Positions 44,278 through 52,915 of a stretch of 64,000 nucleotides of DNA are shown piece by piece; within the stretch, counting starts at the first letter, position 1; each line of letters opens with the position of its first letter. The position numbers were made by a program, and so were the translations under genes. The stretch is from positions 310,001 to 374,000 of the forward strand of contig NZ_SZZM01000005.1 in assembly GCF_005281615.1 (NCBI RefSeq), given 5' to 3'. The notes under the pieces were generated by a model. It did not search any database, was not told where the DNA came from, and saw only the letters and a list, made by a program, of their open reading frames with translations. Source of the DNA: Rhodoligotrophos defluvii (GTDB lineage Bacteria; Pseudomonadota; Alphaproteobacteria; Rhizobiales; Im1).

Positions 44278-46761
44278 CTAGTCCGCGATGGTGGATGACA
44301 TGGGCGCCAGCGCGGCCGGCCGGCGCTCCCGGTGATATTTTTGGGCGGCCGGTGTGGCGACGGGCGCAGTGAGCGGGGCTGCCGCAAAGGAGGCTTCGCG
44401 CCGTTCCGGCGGTACCGGCCCGTAAAGGGTGGTGCGCTGCTGGGGGATGCGGCCGATCGCGGTGATCAGGCGCTCCATGCGGGCAGGGGCCATCTCCTGG
44501 CCGTGGGACGCGCCGGCCGCCTTGGAGATGGTCTCGTTCATCAGGGTGCCGCCTAAGTCGTTCGCTCCGGCTTGCAGGCAGAGCTTGGCACCTTCCTCGC
44601 CCATCTTGACCCAGGAGGTCTGGATGTTCCGGATGTGCGGGTGAAGCGTAAGCCTTGCCACCGCATGCATGAGCAGCGCCTCGCGCAAGGTGGGACCGGA
44701 GCGCGCGCGACCCTTGAGGTAGATGGGCGTCTCCATGGGCACGAAGGGCAGGGGAACGAATTCGGTGAAGCCGCCGGTGCGCTTCTGCAGGTTGCGGATA
44801 TGGATGAGGTGGCGCGCCCAGTGGCGGGGGTGATCCACATGGCCGAACATGATGGTGGCGGTGGTGCTGAGCCCGACCGCATGCGCCGTCTCCACCACCT
44901 CCAGCCATTGCGCGGTGGTGAGCTTGTCCGGACAGATGATGCGCCGGACCTCGTCGTCGAGGATCTCAGCCGCGGTGCCCGGCAGTGTGCCCAGCCCTTC
45001 CGTCTTCAGGGCAGTGAGGAAGTCCCGCACCGAAAGGCCGAGGGTTGCCGCGCCCTGCCAGATCTCCAGAGGCGAGAAAGCGTGGATGTGAATGTCTGGG
45101 GTGGCGGCTTTCAGGGCGCGCAGGATGCCGAGATAGGTCTCGCCGGTATAGTCGGGGTGAATGCCGCCTTGCAGGCACACTTCGGTGGCCCCGCGATCCC
45201 AGGCCTCGCGGCTGCGCCGGCAGATCTCGTCATGGTCGAGATCGTAGGGGCGGCCGCGCAGGTTCTCGCTGAGCTTGCCCTTGGAGAAGGCGCAGAACTG
45301 GCAGCGGTAGGAGCAGACATTGGTGTAGTTGATGTTGCGGTTCACCACATAACGCACGATATCGCCCACCTGGGCGCGCCGCAGGTCGTCCGCCGCCTGA
45401 TAGACGCGCTCGGCATCGGCGCCACGTGCCGCGAAGAGCAAAACGATCTCGGCTTCAGTAAGGTCGTCGCCCGCGACGGCCTTGGCCAAGGTGTCGGCCA
45501 GGGCTGTGCGCGGTGGGGAGCCAATGCCGATGGGAGTGGCCCGCATATGCTCGCGCATTTCGACCGGCCGGCGCGCGGGCGCGCCCGGCATCCAGCGACA
45601 GGCGCGGGCGAAGCCTTCCGCATCCGCCTGGCGCAGGGTGGGCGTCGTTATGGCGGGGTCGAGCCAGCGCGCGGCGTCACGCACATACTGGGGATAGATG
45701 GCCAGCCGCTCGGTGAGCACCTTGCCGGCGGCAGCGGTCGCCTGTGCCAGACGCTCGATCTCGGGCCAGGGCGCCTCGGGATTGACATGATCGGGCGTGA
45801 CCGGAGACACGCCGCCCCAATCGTTGATGCCGGCCGCGATCTGCTGCTCCAGGGCGCCGGCGCTGAGATTGGGCGGCGCCTGGATGTTCATGGCCGGGCC
45901 GAACAGGATGCGCGCCACCGCAATGGTCCACAGATGATCCTCGAACGACGGCTCTGGGGCTGCAGCCATCCGTGTGCCCGGCTTGGCCCGGAAGTTCTGG
46001 ACGATGATTTCCTGCAGGTGGCCATGGCGCTGGTGCAGGTCGCGCAGGGCAAGCAGCGCCTCGATCCGCTCGCGCCTTGTCTCGCCAATGCCGATGAGGA
46101 TGCCGGAGGTAAACGGCACTTGGGCCTCGCCCGCCGCAGCGATGGTGGCCAGCCGCACCGTGGGATGCTTGTCGGGCGAGCCGAAATGGGGGCCGCCGCG
46201 CGCGCTCAGCCGGTCCGCGCTGGTTTCCAGCATGATGCCTTGCGACACGGAGACTTTGCGCAAATCGGCGATCTCGGTGGGCGAGAGCACGCCGGGATTG
46301 AGGTGGGGCAGGAGCCCTGTTTCCTCAAGGACGAGTCTCGCCATTTCCGCGAGATAGGAGAGGGTGGTGTCATGACCCAGTGCAGCAAGCGCTTCACGCG
46401 CAACCCGGTAGCGCAGCTCCGGCTTGTCGCCGAGGGTGAACAGGGCCTCATGGCAGCCGGCCCGTGCGCCGGCGCGGGCAATGGCCAGCACGGACTCGGG
46501 CAGCAGATAGGGTGCCTCGATCCGCCGCGGCGCCTTGGCGAAGGTGCAGTAGTGGCAGGTGTCGCGGCACAGCTGAGTCAAGGGGATGAATACCTTGCGG
46601 GAATAGCTGACGATGTCGCCGTGGCCGTCGTCGCGCAGGCGGGCGGCGAGCCTCATCAGCTCCGCAGTATCGGAGACATCGGCCAGGCGGAGGGCATCCT
46701 CGGGGCTTGGCAGCCGGTCCGCGGCCCATAGGCGGCCAAATCCGGCGATATCGTCCGTCAT
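44278..46761 (-). CDS. fbiC: Bifunctional FO synthase (CofG-CofH fusion)
   Basis: 827 aa, two radical-SAM halves fused as in actinobacterial FbiC. CofG half: 4Fe-4S cysteines C65, C69, C72 (LCRDTCHYCTF). CofH half: C483, C487, C490 (VCSYRCQFCAF). Joins 5-amino-6-ribitylamino-uracil and tyrosine to make the deazaflavin FO, the chromophore of coenzyme F420. Further marks: LQEIIVQNFRAKPGTRM in the first half and VCLQGGIHPDYTGETY in the second. ATG overlaps the cofC stop (46758-46761). The C-terminal 50 residues look low-complexity. Identification is secure; bacterial fusion form rather than separate archaeal genes. Confidence 0.93.
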   Translation of the reverse strand: MTDDIAGFGRLWAADRLPSPEDALRLADVSDTAELMRLAARLRDDGHGDIVSYSRKVFIPLTQLCRDTCHYCTFAKAPRRIEAPYLLPESVLAIARAGARAGCHEALFTLGDKPELRYRVAREALAALGHDTTLSYLAEMARLVLEETGLLPHLNPGVLSPTEIADLRKVSVSQGIMLETSADRLSARGGPHFGSPDKHPTVRLATIAAAGEAQVPFTSGILIGIGETRRERIEALLALRDLHQRHGHLQEIIVQNFRAKPGTRMAAAPEPSFEDHLWTIAVARILFGPAMNIQAPPNLSAGALEQQIAAGINDWGGVSPVTPDHVNPEAPWPEIERLAQATAAAGKVLTERLAIYPQYVRDAARWLDPAITTPTLRQADAEGFARACRWMPGAPARRPVEMREHMRATPIGIGSPPRTALADTLAKAVAGDDLTEAEIVLLFAARGADAERVYQAADDLRRAQVGDIVRYVVNRNINYTNVCSYRCQFCAFSKGKLSENLRGRPYDLDHDEICRRSREAWDRGATEVCLQGGIHPDYTGETYLGILRALKAATPDIHIHAFSPLEIWQGAATLGLSVRDFLTALKTEGLGTLPGTAAEILDDEVRRIICPDKLTTAQWLEVVETAHAVGLSTTATIMFGHVDHPRHWARHLIHIRNLQKRTGGFTEFVPLPFVPMETPIYLKGRARSGPTLREALLMHAVARLTLHPHIRNIQTSWVKMGEEGAKLCLQAGANDLGGTLMNETISKAAGASHGQEMAPARMERLITAIGRIPQQRTTLYGPVPPERREASFAAAPLTAPVATPAAQKYHRERRPAALAPMSSTIAD

Positions 46762-47474
46762 AGTGCGGCCTGCCTGGTCGCCTCGGGAAGCTGTCCTGCC
46801 GCTGCTTCGGCGCGCAGCAGGCGGTGGGTGGCTGTATTGCCCCTCCGTGCCATGAGCCGTTCGAGATCGGCCGGGTGGTCGATGTCGAGCCCGAAGCCGG
46901 GGCTGATCACGATGCGCGGCTCCAGCCCGAGCGCCCGGACCCGGCGGCAGTGCTCGGCAAAGCTATTGTCGCCGAAGGCGAGGGGAACCACTTCGGGCGG
47001 CGTGCTGAGAATGGCGTTGCTGCCATTGCGATCATGGGCCGGAACGATGGTGAACGACGGGGCAGGCCGACGCGTCGCGATCAGCTGGGCGATTTCATCT
47101 GGCGTGACCAAGGGAATATCGGCCGGCATGGTCAGCATGCCTTCCGCCCCTTCGTCGGCGAGCACCCGAGCCGCCATCATGACGGCGTCTGTATGGCCGG
47201 CATCGGCCTCAGGCTGCAGGATGCGGACACCGTGGTGCCTGGCAAGAGCGGCAGCCTCGGTATCGCAGGTGACCACCATGACACCGGCGAGCGACGTGAC
47301 CGCCGTCAAGGCGGAGAGGACGTCCTCAGCCATAGTCAGGGCCAATCGGCGCCTGAACGCCGCGGCGTACTGGCCGGACAGGCGCTGCTTGGCCGCAGAC
47401 AAGGTCTTGATCGGCAGCACCGCCCAAATGGCATTGCCGCTGCGTCCCTCAGATATGCCCCGAGGCGCGGTCAT
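46758..47474 (-). CDS. cofC: Phosphoenolpyruvate/2-phospholactate guanylyltransferase (CofC/FbiD)
   Basis: 238 aa nucleotidyltransferase. IWAVLPIKTLSAAKQRLSG is the CofC N-terminus with the GTP-binding Lys; MLTMPADIPLVTPDEI contains the Mg-binding Asp; DRNGSNAIL and FGDNSFAEHC are family blocks. Activates a three-carbon phosphate (2-phospholactate, PEP or 3-phosphoglycerate depending on organism) with GTP for transfer to FO. Lies 6 bases after fgd and overlaps fbiC. Confidence 0.9.
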   Translation of the reverse strand: MTAPRGISEGRSGNAIWAVLPIKTLSAAKQRLSGQYAAAFRRRLALTMAEDVLSALTAVTSLAGVMVVTCDTEAAALARHHGVRILQPEADAGHTDAVMMAARVLADEGAEGMLTMPADIPLVTPDEIAQLIATRRPAPSFTIVPAHDRNGSNAILSTPPEVVPLAFGDNSFAEHCRRVRALGLEPRIVISPGFGLDIDHPADLERLMARRGNTATHRLLRAEAAAGQLPEATRQAAL

Positions 47475-47480
47475 CTCGGC

Positions 47481-48485
47481 TCACCCGAAGGCCCGGCGCA
47501 GGCGGGGCATGACATGTTCCGCGAACAGCTTGAGAAACCGCATCTGGTCCGGTCCGGGGGCATGGAACACCAGATGGCGGAATCCAAGCTCCACATACGG
47601 CCTGATGCGTTCCACCTGTTCGTCGGGGTCGCTGGACACGATCCACCGCTTGGCGGCGCGCTCGACGGGGAGCGCGTCGGCGAGCCTTTCCATCTCGCGC
47701 GGATCTTCCACCGAGACTTTCTCTTCGGGTGAGAGGGCCAGCGCCGCCCAGTGGCGCGTATCCCCCAGCGCACGCCGGGCGTCATTATCGAAAGAGATCT
47801 TTATCTCGATCATGCGGTCGACCGCATCCGCCGGGCGCTCCGCCGCCGCGATACCGCTCTCCAGGTTGGGCAGCAGGGTCTCGCGATAGAGCTCCCAGCC
47901 CTTGCCGCTGGTGCAGATGAAGCCGTCGGCCGTGCGGCCGGCGTATTTGGTGATCATCGGCCCGGCGCCGGCGATATAGATCGGCAGCGGCTCGCGGGGG
48001 CGATCATAGATGGTCGCGTTCTCGGTCTTGTAGTATTCGCCGGCAAAGGAAACCCGCTCTTCCGTCCACAGCTTGCGGATCAGCGCCAACGCTTCGCGCA
48101 GCCGGGCGAAGCGCTCCTTCGGCTCGGGCCAAGCCATGCCGGTCGCTGGCACCTCGTTCAGGGATTCACCGGTGCCCACCCCGAGAATCACCCGGCCCGG
48201 AAACATGACGCCAAGGGTGGCGAAAGTCTGGGCAACGATGGAGGGGTGATAGCGGAAGGTGGGTGTGAGCACGCTGGTGCCCATTACGATGCGCTGGGTG
48301 CGCGCCCCCAGCGCGCCGAGCCAAGGGAGAGCGGACGGCGCATGCCCATCTGTGTGCCGCCACGGCTGGAAATGATCGCTGATGAACACCGAGTCGAAAC
48401 CGAGTGCTTCTGCATATTCCGAGAATTTGAGCAAATCGGACGGGCCGAACTGTTCAGCCGACGCTTTATAGCCAATCTTTAGCAA
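47481..48485 (-). CDS. fgd: F420-dependent glucose-6-phosphate dehydrogenase
   Basis: 334 aa LLM-fold enzyme very close to Mycobacterium tuberculosis FGD1. Shared blocks: [51 protein letters not shown] and AKRWIV. Active-site residues I recall for FGD1 (H40, W44, E109; phosphate-binding T195, K198, K259, R283) are all present here as H38, W42, E107, T192, K195, K256 and R280. It reduces F420 using glucose-6-phosphate, giving F420H2. First gene of the operon fgd-cofC-fbiC-EthD; F420 production and its reduction are thereby co-regulated. Divergent from a LysR gene. Confidence 0.87.
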   Translation of the reverse strand: MLKIGYKASAEQFGPSDLLKFSEYAEALGFDSVFISDHFQPWRHTDGHAPSALPWLGALGARTQRIVMGTSVLTPTFRYHPSIVAQTFATLGVMFPGRVILGVGTGESLNEVPATGMAWPEPKERFARLREALALIRKLWTEERVSFAGEYYKTENATIYDRPREPLPIYIAGAGPMITKYAGRTADGFICTSGKGWELYRETLLPNLESGIAAAERPADAVDRMIEIKISFDNDARRALGDTRHWAALALSPEEKVSVEDPREMERLADALPVERAAKRWIVSSDPDEQVERIRPYVELGFRHLVFHAPGPDQMRFLKLFAEHVMPRLRRAFG

Positions 48486-48517
48486 GAAAGATCTCCGGAC
48501 ACCGCTTCACCAAGAAA

Positions 48518-48540
48518 TATCAATAGATGATCTATCAATA
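48518..48540. promoter_or_regulatory. Candidate operator between fgd and LysR genes
   Basis: Palindrome ATAGATGATCTAT (48523-48535) overlapped by two direct copies of TATCAATA (48518-48525 and 48533-48540), 15 bases apart. It lies 33-55 bases upstream of fgd in an AT-rich patch, where the divergent LysR protein could bind. Confidence 0.35.
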
Positions 48541-48709
48541 CATCTCGGCTCCGGGGTAATTCTCATCTAGGCTGCGAATTTAGCACTCGGCGTAGTGCCC
48601 TCAACGAAAGATTTTCATAGGGCTTTGGCCAAGCTCGGGTTTTATCAAAGTGGCGCGGCGGCGGAGAATGCGGTATGAGCCGAAATCCTGTGCTCGCCGG
48701 GTATGCACA

Positions 48710-49606
48710 ATGGTGAACTATCTCAAGCATCTGCCGCGATTGACCCGCCTGCGCATGTTCGAGGCGGCAGCCCGGTTGCAAAGCTTCACCCTTGCTGCCC
48801 AGGAATTGAATGTGACCCAGGCGGCGGTCAGCCAGCAGGTGCGCACGCTCGAGCAGGAGCTTGGGGTGACCCTGTTCGTGCGGCTGCATCGTGGTCTCGA
48901 TCTCACCGAGCAGGGGCAGGAACTGTTCCGCACAGTGAGCACGGCCCTTGGCCAGATCGCGACCGTTGCCGAGAACATGCGCGCCGCCAGCCGGCCACCG
49001 GTGATCCGGGTCGGGGTGACCTTCGCGGTGGCGACGTTCTGGCTGATCCCGCGCCTGCCGGCCTTCCGCGCTGCCCACCCTGAGCTTGACGTTCATCTCA
49101 TCGCGACCGACCGCGGTTTCGACAGTGTCGCCGATCAGGTGGATATCGGCGTGGCCTTCGGCGATGGTGCCTGGGCCGGCTTTACGCCCACGCTGCTCAA
49201 GGAAAGCACGGTCTTCCCAGTCTGCTCGCCGGACTATGCCGCGGCGCATCCGGAGATGCATGGCGTGGACGACTTGCTCAACCAGATGCTGCTCAGCATG
49301 GAAGACGACCGCCCGGGGCGGCTCGATTGGGGGGAATGGTTCGCGCGTCTCGGCATAGATGGGTCTCGCGCCTCGCGCACGCTCAAGTTCAACAGCCATC
49401 CGCTGGTCATCCAGGCGGCTTGCGAAGGGCAGGGGGTAGCGCTCGGCTGGACGCTTCTGACCGACGACCTCATCGCATCGGGCCGGCTGGTGAAGCCTGT
49501 CGATGTCTTTGTGAAGATCCCCAAGTCGTTCTTCTTCGTCGAGCGCCAGGACAAGGTGACCACCCACACCAAGCTGTTTAAGGACTGGATCCTTCAGAGC
49601 GTTTGA
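48710..49606 (+). CDS. LysR-type regulator, GcvA-like
   Basis: 298 aa from ATG 48710 (MVNYLKHLPRLTRL). Helix-turn-helix: FTLAAQELNVTQAAVSQQVR, as in GcvA. Effector domain includes HLIATDRGFDSVADQVDIGVAFGDG. It is embedded in the F420 locus between the fgd operon and cofD-cofE, and overlaps the end of cofD by 13 bases tail to tail. Probable regulator of the F420/Fgd genes. Confidence 0.86.
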   Translation: MVNYLKHLPRLTRLRMFEAAARLQSFTLAAQELNVTQAAVSQQVRTLEQELGVTLFVRLHRGLDLTEQGQELFRTVSTALGQIATVAENMRAASRPPVIRVGVTFAVATFWLIPRLPAFRAAHPELDVHLIATDRGFDSVADQVDIGVAFGDGAWAGFTPTLLKESTVFPVCSPDYAAAHPEMHGVDDLLNQMLLSMEDDRPGRLDWGEWFARLGIDGSRASRTLKFNSHPLVIQAACEGQGVALGWTLLTDDLIASGRLVKPVDVFVKIPKSFFFVERQDKVTTHTKLFKDWILQSV

Positions 49607-50547
49607 TGTGCCGCAGCGGCTGCGTTCAGCACGGCTTTGGCCAGGGCAATCCTGTCGGCTGTGTCATGCATCATGGTCTCGGCGGGAAACGGCTTGATAC
49701 CGGCTGCTGCGACTTCGCCCGTGAGATACGCGTCCTGCTCATCGAGCACGAAAAGATCGATCAGCCCGGCATAGTGCCGCGCAACCGCTGCCGCATCGAC
49801 CGGCAAGCCGAGTTCGGCCATCATCTTGGCTGTGGGGCCCTTGATGGCGCGACCGCCGATGATCGGCGTGACCGCGACGACCGGCGCCGGCGCATTGCGC
49901 AGGGCCTGCCGCAGCCCCGGCAGGGCAAGGATAGGGTCGATGCTGAGGAACGGGTTCGAGGGGCAGATGACGATCGCCTCCAGCTCCGGATCCTGCAGGT
50001 TCGCCATCAGCGTCGGGTTGGGGCGTGCCGTCTCGGCCCCCTCATAGAGGAGGCCGGTGACCACCGGGGCACAGCGCCTTTCCACGAAATAGCGCTGCAT
50101 CGGCAACAGCCCTTCGGTGGTCTCGACCACGGTCCGCACCGGATCATCCGACATGGGCAGGAGCGGGAAGGTGAGGCCGCAGCGCTCCGCCAGTTCTTGC
50201 GTCACGGCTGTGAGCGATGCCCCCTGCGACAGCCGATGGGTGCGCCATACATGCATGGCGAGATCGCGGTCGCCGAGCTTGAACCAGTCCGGCCCGCCCA
50301 GGATGTGCAGCATGTCCATGAACGACCAGGTTTCGCCGTCCTGTCCCCAGCCAGTTTGCGGGTTGCTGCGTCCGGTGCAGGTGTAGATCACCGTGTCGAT
50401 ATCGGGGGAAATGTGCAGGCCGAGATGAGTGAAATCATCGCCGGTATTGGCAATGACGAGCAATTCGCCTGGCCGGCATGTACGGGCGAACCCCTCCACC
50501 AGCTTGCTGCCGCCGACGCCGCCGGACAGGGCAATGACCTTTGGCAT
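49594..50547 (-). CDS. cofD: 2-phospho-L-lactate transferase / F420-0 synthase (CofD/FbiA)
   Basis: 317 aa. Family loop SGGVGGSKL (residues 8-16) and ANTGDD (33-38), then SPDIDTVIYTCTG and CPSNPFLSIDPILALPG. Transfers the phospho-three-carbon unit from the GDP-activated donor to FO, giving F420-0 or its dehydro form. ATG at 50547 (MPKVIALSGG) chosen because the CofD loop begins there; the open frame upstream overlaps cofE. Ten bases downstream of cofE. Confidence 0.92.
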   Translation of the reverse strand: MPKVIALSGGVGGSKLVEGFARTCRPGELLVIANTGDDFTHLGLHISPDIDTVIYTCTGRSNPQTGWGQDGETWSFMDMLHILGGPDWFKLGDRDLAMHVWRTHRLSQGASLTAVTQELAERCGLTFPLLPMSDDPVRTVVETTEGLLPMQRYFVERRCAPVVTGLLYEGAETARPNPTLMANLQDPELEAIVICPSNPFLSIDPILALPGLRQALRNAPAPVVAVTPIIGGRAIKGPTAKMMAELGLPVDAAAVARHYAGLIDLFVLDEQDAYLTGEVAAAGIKPFPAETMMHDTADRIALAKAVLNAAAAAHQTL

Positions 50548-50557
50548 GGGGCTGCTC

Positions 50558-51319
50558 CTATCGAAACAGATCCTGATCCTTGGGGCGTACCAGCGCCGCG
50601 GCGGGGATATCAGCGCCGCGCCAGGGAAAATCGCCGCTGATGACCACCACCGGCCGGCCTTCTGCTCCCTGGCCCTGCAACAGGGATGCGGCCGCGGCGA
50701 GCTCGTCGGCAATCGCCTCCTCGCTCACCATGAGGGCTCGGCCGAACAGGTCCGGCTTGCCGCGCAGATCGAGCAGTGCGGGCAGGCCGCTAGCGCCGAT
50801 GGCCGTGCCTGTCGTCCCCATGCGCCAGGGCCGCCCGAGGCTGTCGGCGATGATGACCGCGACATCGATGCCGAGCCGTTCGGCGAAGCGGGCGCGCAAT
50901 GCGGCGCAGGTGCCATCCGGGTCGTCCGGCAGCAGCAGTACGGTCTCGTCATCGCCGGCCACGTTGGACCGGTCCACGCCGGCATTGGCCAGCACCACCC
51001 CGCAGCGATGGGCCGCGATGATCAGTCCAGGCGCGGTTCTGACGATCTCGGTCGACTCGCGGAGGATGATCTCCACCAGGCGCGGATCCTTGTCGCATGC
51101 CTCAGCCAGCGCGCGTGCGCTGGCTGATGGGATCACCGTCGCAAGGTCCACTGTGCGCCCCTGCGCCTTAGACACGATCTTCTGGGCGATGACGACGATG
51201 TCGCCGGACCGCAGAGCATATCCGTTCTGCTCCGCGGCCGCGAGGATGAGTTCGGCGAGGTCATCGCCCTGGCCGACCATGGGGAAGTCGGAGAAAGCGC
51301 TGGCGGAGAAGCTGTGCAT
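50558..51319 (-). CDS. cofE: F420-0:gamma-glutamyl ligase (CofE)
   Basis: 253 aa single-domain CofE. Marks: LRSGDIVVIAQKIVSKAQGR, IILRESTEIVRTAPGLII, GVVLANAGVDRSNVAG and IADSLGRPWRMGTTGTAIG (GTP and metal binding). Adds gamma-linked glutamates to F420-0. Unlike mycobacterial FbiB it has no C-terminal nitroreductase-like domain, the part that reduces dehydro-F420-0. Starts the cofE-cofD operon. Confidence 0.92.
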   Translation of the reverse strand: MHSFSASAFSDFPMVGQGDDLAELILAAAEQNGYALRSGDIVVIAQKIVSKAQGRTVDLATVIPSASARALAEACDKDPRLVEIILRESTEIVRTAPGLIIAAHRCGVVLANAGVDRSNVAGDDETVLLLPDDPDGTCAALRARFAERLGIDVAVIIADSLGRPWRMGTTGTAIGASGLPALLDLRGKPDLFGRALMVSEEAIADELAAAASLLQGQGAEGRPVVVISGDFPWRGADIPAAALVRPKDQDLFR

Positions 51320-51458
51320 GGGGCAACTCGATTGTGGCCGGCCGAATTTGTGCCTGCCGGGCGCGAGATCGGCAGCAGAACATGGGCGGTCTATAGTCCA
51401 ATTGCCTCAGGATGGGTAGACGGCCGCGGAAGGTCACGCCGATGGCGCGCGGGCCGGC

Positions 51459-52166
51459 TCAGGCATGCTCGAGCGTCAGGTGGCGCGCAATGACCTCATC
51501 CGACGCGGCGAGGTCCGCGCTCGTTCCCGACCAGACGAGGCAGCCCTGATCGATGATCAGGTGCCGGTCGGCCACCGCGCGGCAGACATTGATATTTTGC
51601 TCCACCAGCAGAATGGGCAGGCCTTCCGCCTTGAGCTCCTGGAGCAGCGCCACCACGCGCTCGACGATGACCGGCGCCAGTCCCTCGGTCGGCTCGTCCA
51701 ACAGCAAAAGGCGCGGGCCCACCAGCAAGGCTCGCGCAATGGCCAGCATCTGCTGCTCGCCTCCGGACAGCTTGCCGCCCGGCGTCTTCCGGCGCGGCTT
51801 GAGGGCAGGGAACATTTCCTCGACCCGGTCGATCGTCCAGGGCGAGGCGGCATTTTCCGCCAAGCGCAGGTTCTCCTCCACGGTCAAGCTTGCGAAGATC
51901 CCACGCGTCTCCGGCACGAAGGACATGCCCTTGCGCGTCAGCTGAAAGCTGGGCTGCGCCGTCACGTCCTCACCGGCAAAGCGCACCGAGCCCTCGATCT
52001 GCGGCAACAGCCCCATGATCGAGCGCATCGTGGTCGTCTTGCCCGCACCATTGCGGCCGAGCAATGCGACGGTCTCGTGCTCGCCCACCGCGAAGGAGAC
52101 CCCCTGCAGCACATGGCTCTTGCCATACCACGCATGCAAATTCTCGACGCTGAGCAGCGCGCTCAT
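51459..52166 (-). CDS. Branched-chain amino acid-type ABC ATPase (LivF-like)
   Basis: 235 aa. Walker A GRNGAGKTT, signature LSGGEQQMLAIARALL, Walker B LLLLDEPTEGLAP, all LivF-like. Overlaps the LivG-like gene by 4 bases. End of a long minus-strand run that may start at the SDR gene at 61001. In such catabolic settings Liv-type importers carry amides, urea or aromatics as often as leucine. Confidence 0.87.
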   Translation of the reverse strand: MSALLSVENLHAWYGKSHVLQGVSFAVGEHETVALLGRNGAGKTTTMRSIMGLLPQIEGSVRFAGEDVTAQPSFQLTRKGMSFVPETRGIFASLTVEENLRLAENAASPWTIDRVEEMFPALKPRRKTPGGKLSGGEQQMLAIARALLVGPRLLLLDEPTEGLAPVIVERVVALLQELKAEGLPILLVEQNINVCRAVADRHLIIDQGCLVWSGTSADLAASDEVIARHLTLEHA

Positions 52167-52915
52167 GCTGACGACCCCAAGTAAGCTTCCTTGACCCGCT
52201 CGTCATTGCGGATCTCGGCCGGTGTGCCCTCGGCAATCTTGACCCCCTGCGCCAGCACGGTGATCCGGTCCGAGATGTCGAGCACCACCGACATGTTGTG
52301 CTCAATGAGCACCACCGTGCGCTGCGGTGCGAGCGAGCGGATCAGAATTTTCGTGCGGTGCACGTCGTCGATCCCCATGCCGGCCAGGGGCTCGTCGAGA
52401 AAGACCACCCGCGGGTCGGAGGCGAGCGCCATGCCGATCTCCAGCGCGCGCTGCGCGCCGTGCGACAGGTCGCCCGCGCGCGTTCCCGCCCGGTCAGCCA
52501 GCCCGACCGTCTCGAGCAGCTGCAGCACCTTGTCGTGTTCGCCGGGCGTGCGCGAAGGCGAGCGCCAGAAGACCCACGGTGTAAAGCCCGTCGTCGCCTG
52601 AACCCCCACCCGGATGTTCTCGGCCACCGTCAGCTCCGGAAAGATGTTGGTCACCTGGAATGAGCGGGCCATGCCGAGATGGACGCGCCGGTTTGCCGGC
52701 AGCCGGGTGACGTCGCGGCCCGCCAGGAGAACGGTGCCGGTGTCGGGCGGCCGCACCCCGGAAAGGGCGTTGAACAGCGTGGTCTTGCCGGCGCCGTTCG
52801 GGCCGATCACCGCATGGATGCTGCCGCCGGCGATGTCCAGGTCGAGCTCCGACACCGCCTGGAAGCTCCCGAACCGAACGCCGACATTGCGTGCTTCAAT
52901 GGCCAGTGGTGGCAT
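52163..52915 (-). CDS. Branched-chain amino acid-type ABC ATPase (LivG-like)
   Basis: 250 aa. Walker A GPNGAGKTT, Walker B VVFLDEPLAGMG, with the LivG-specific long insert (ATTGFTPWVFW). The signature is degenerate, LSHGAQRALEIGMALA, as is common in LivG/UrtD proteins. Its 5' end overlaps the LivM-like gene by 20 bases. Confidence 0.86.
   Translation of the reverse strand: MPPLAIEARNVGVRFGSFQAVSELDLDIAGGSIHAVIGPNGAGKTTLFNALSGVRPPDTGTVLLAGRDVTRLPANRRVHLGMARSFQVTNIFPELTVAENIRVGVQATTGFTPWVFWRSPSRTPGEHDKVLQLLETVGLADRAGTRAGDLSHGAQRALEIGMALASDPRVVFLDEPLAGMGIDDVHRTKILIRSLAPQRTVVLIEHNMSVVLDISDRITVLAQGVKIAEGTPAEIRNDERVKEAYLGSSA

Noticed and set aside
44572-46731. A 719-codon plus-strand open frame
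   Set aside because: Antisense of fbiC, whose two radical-SAM cysteine motifs are unmistakable.
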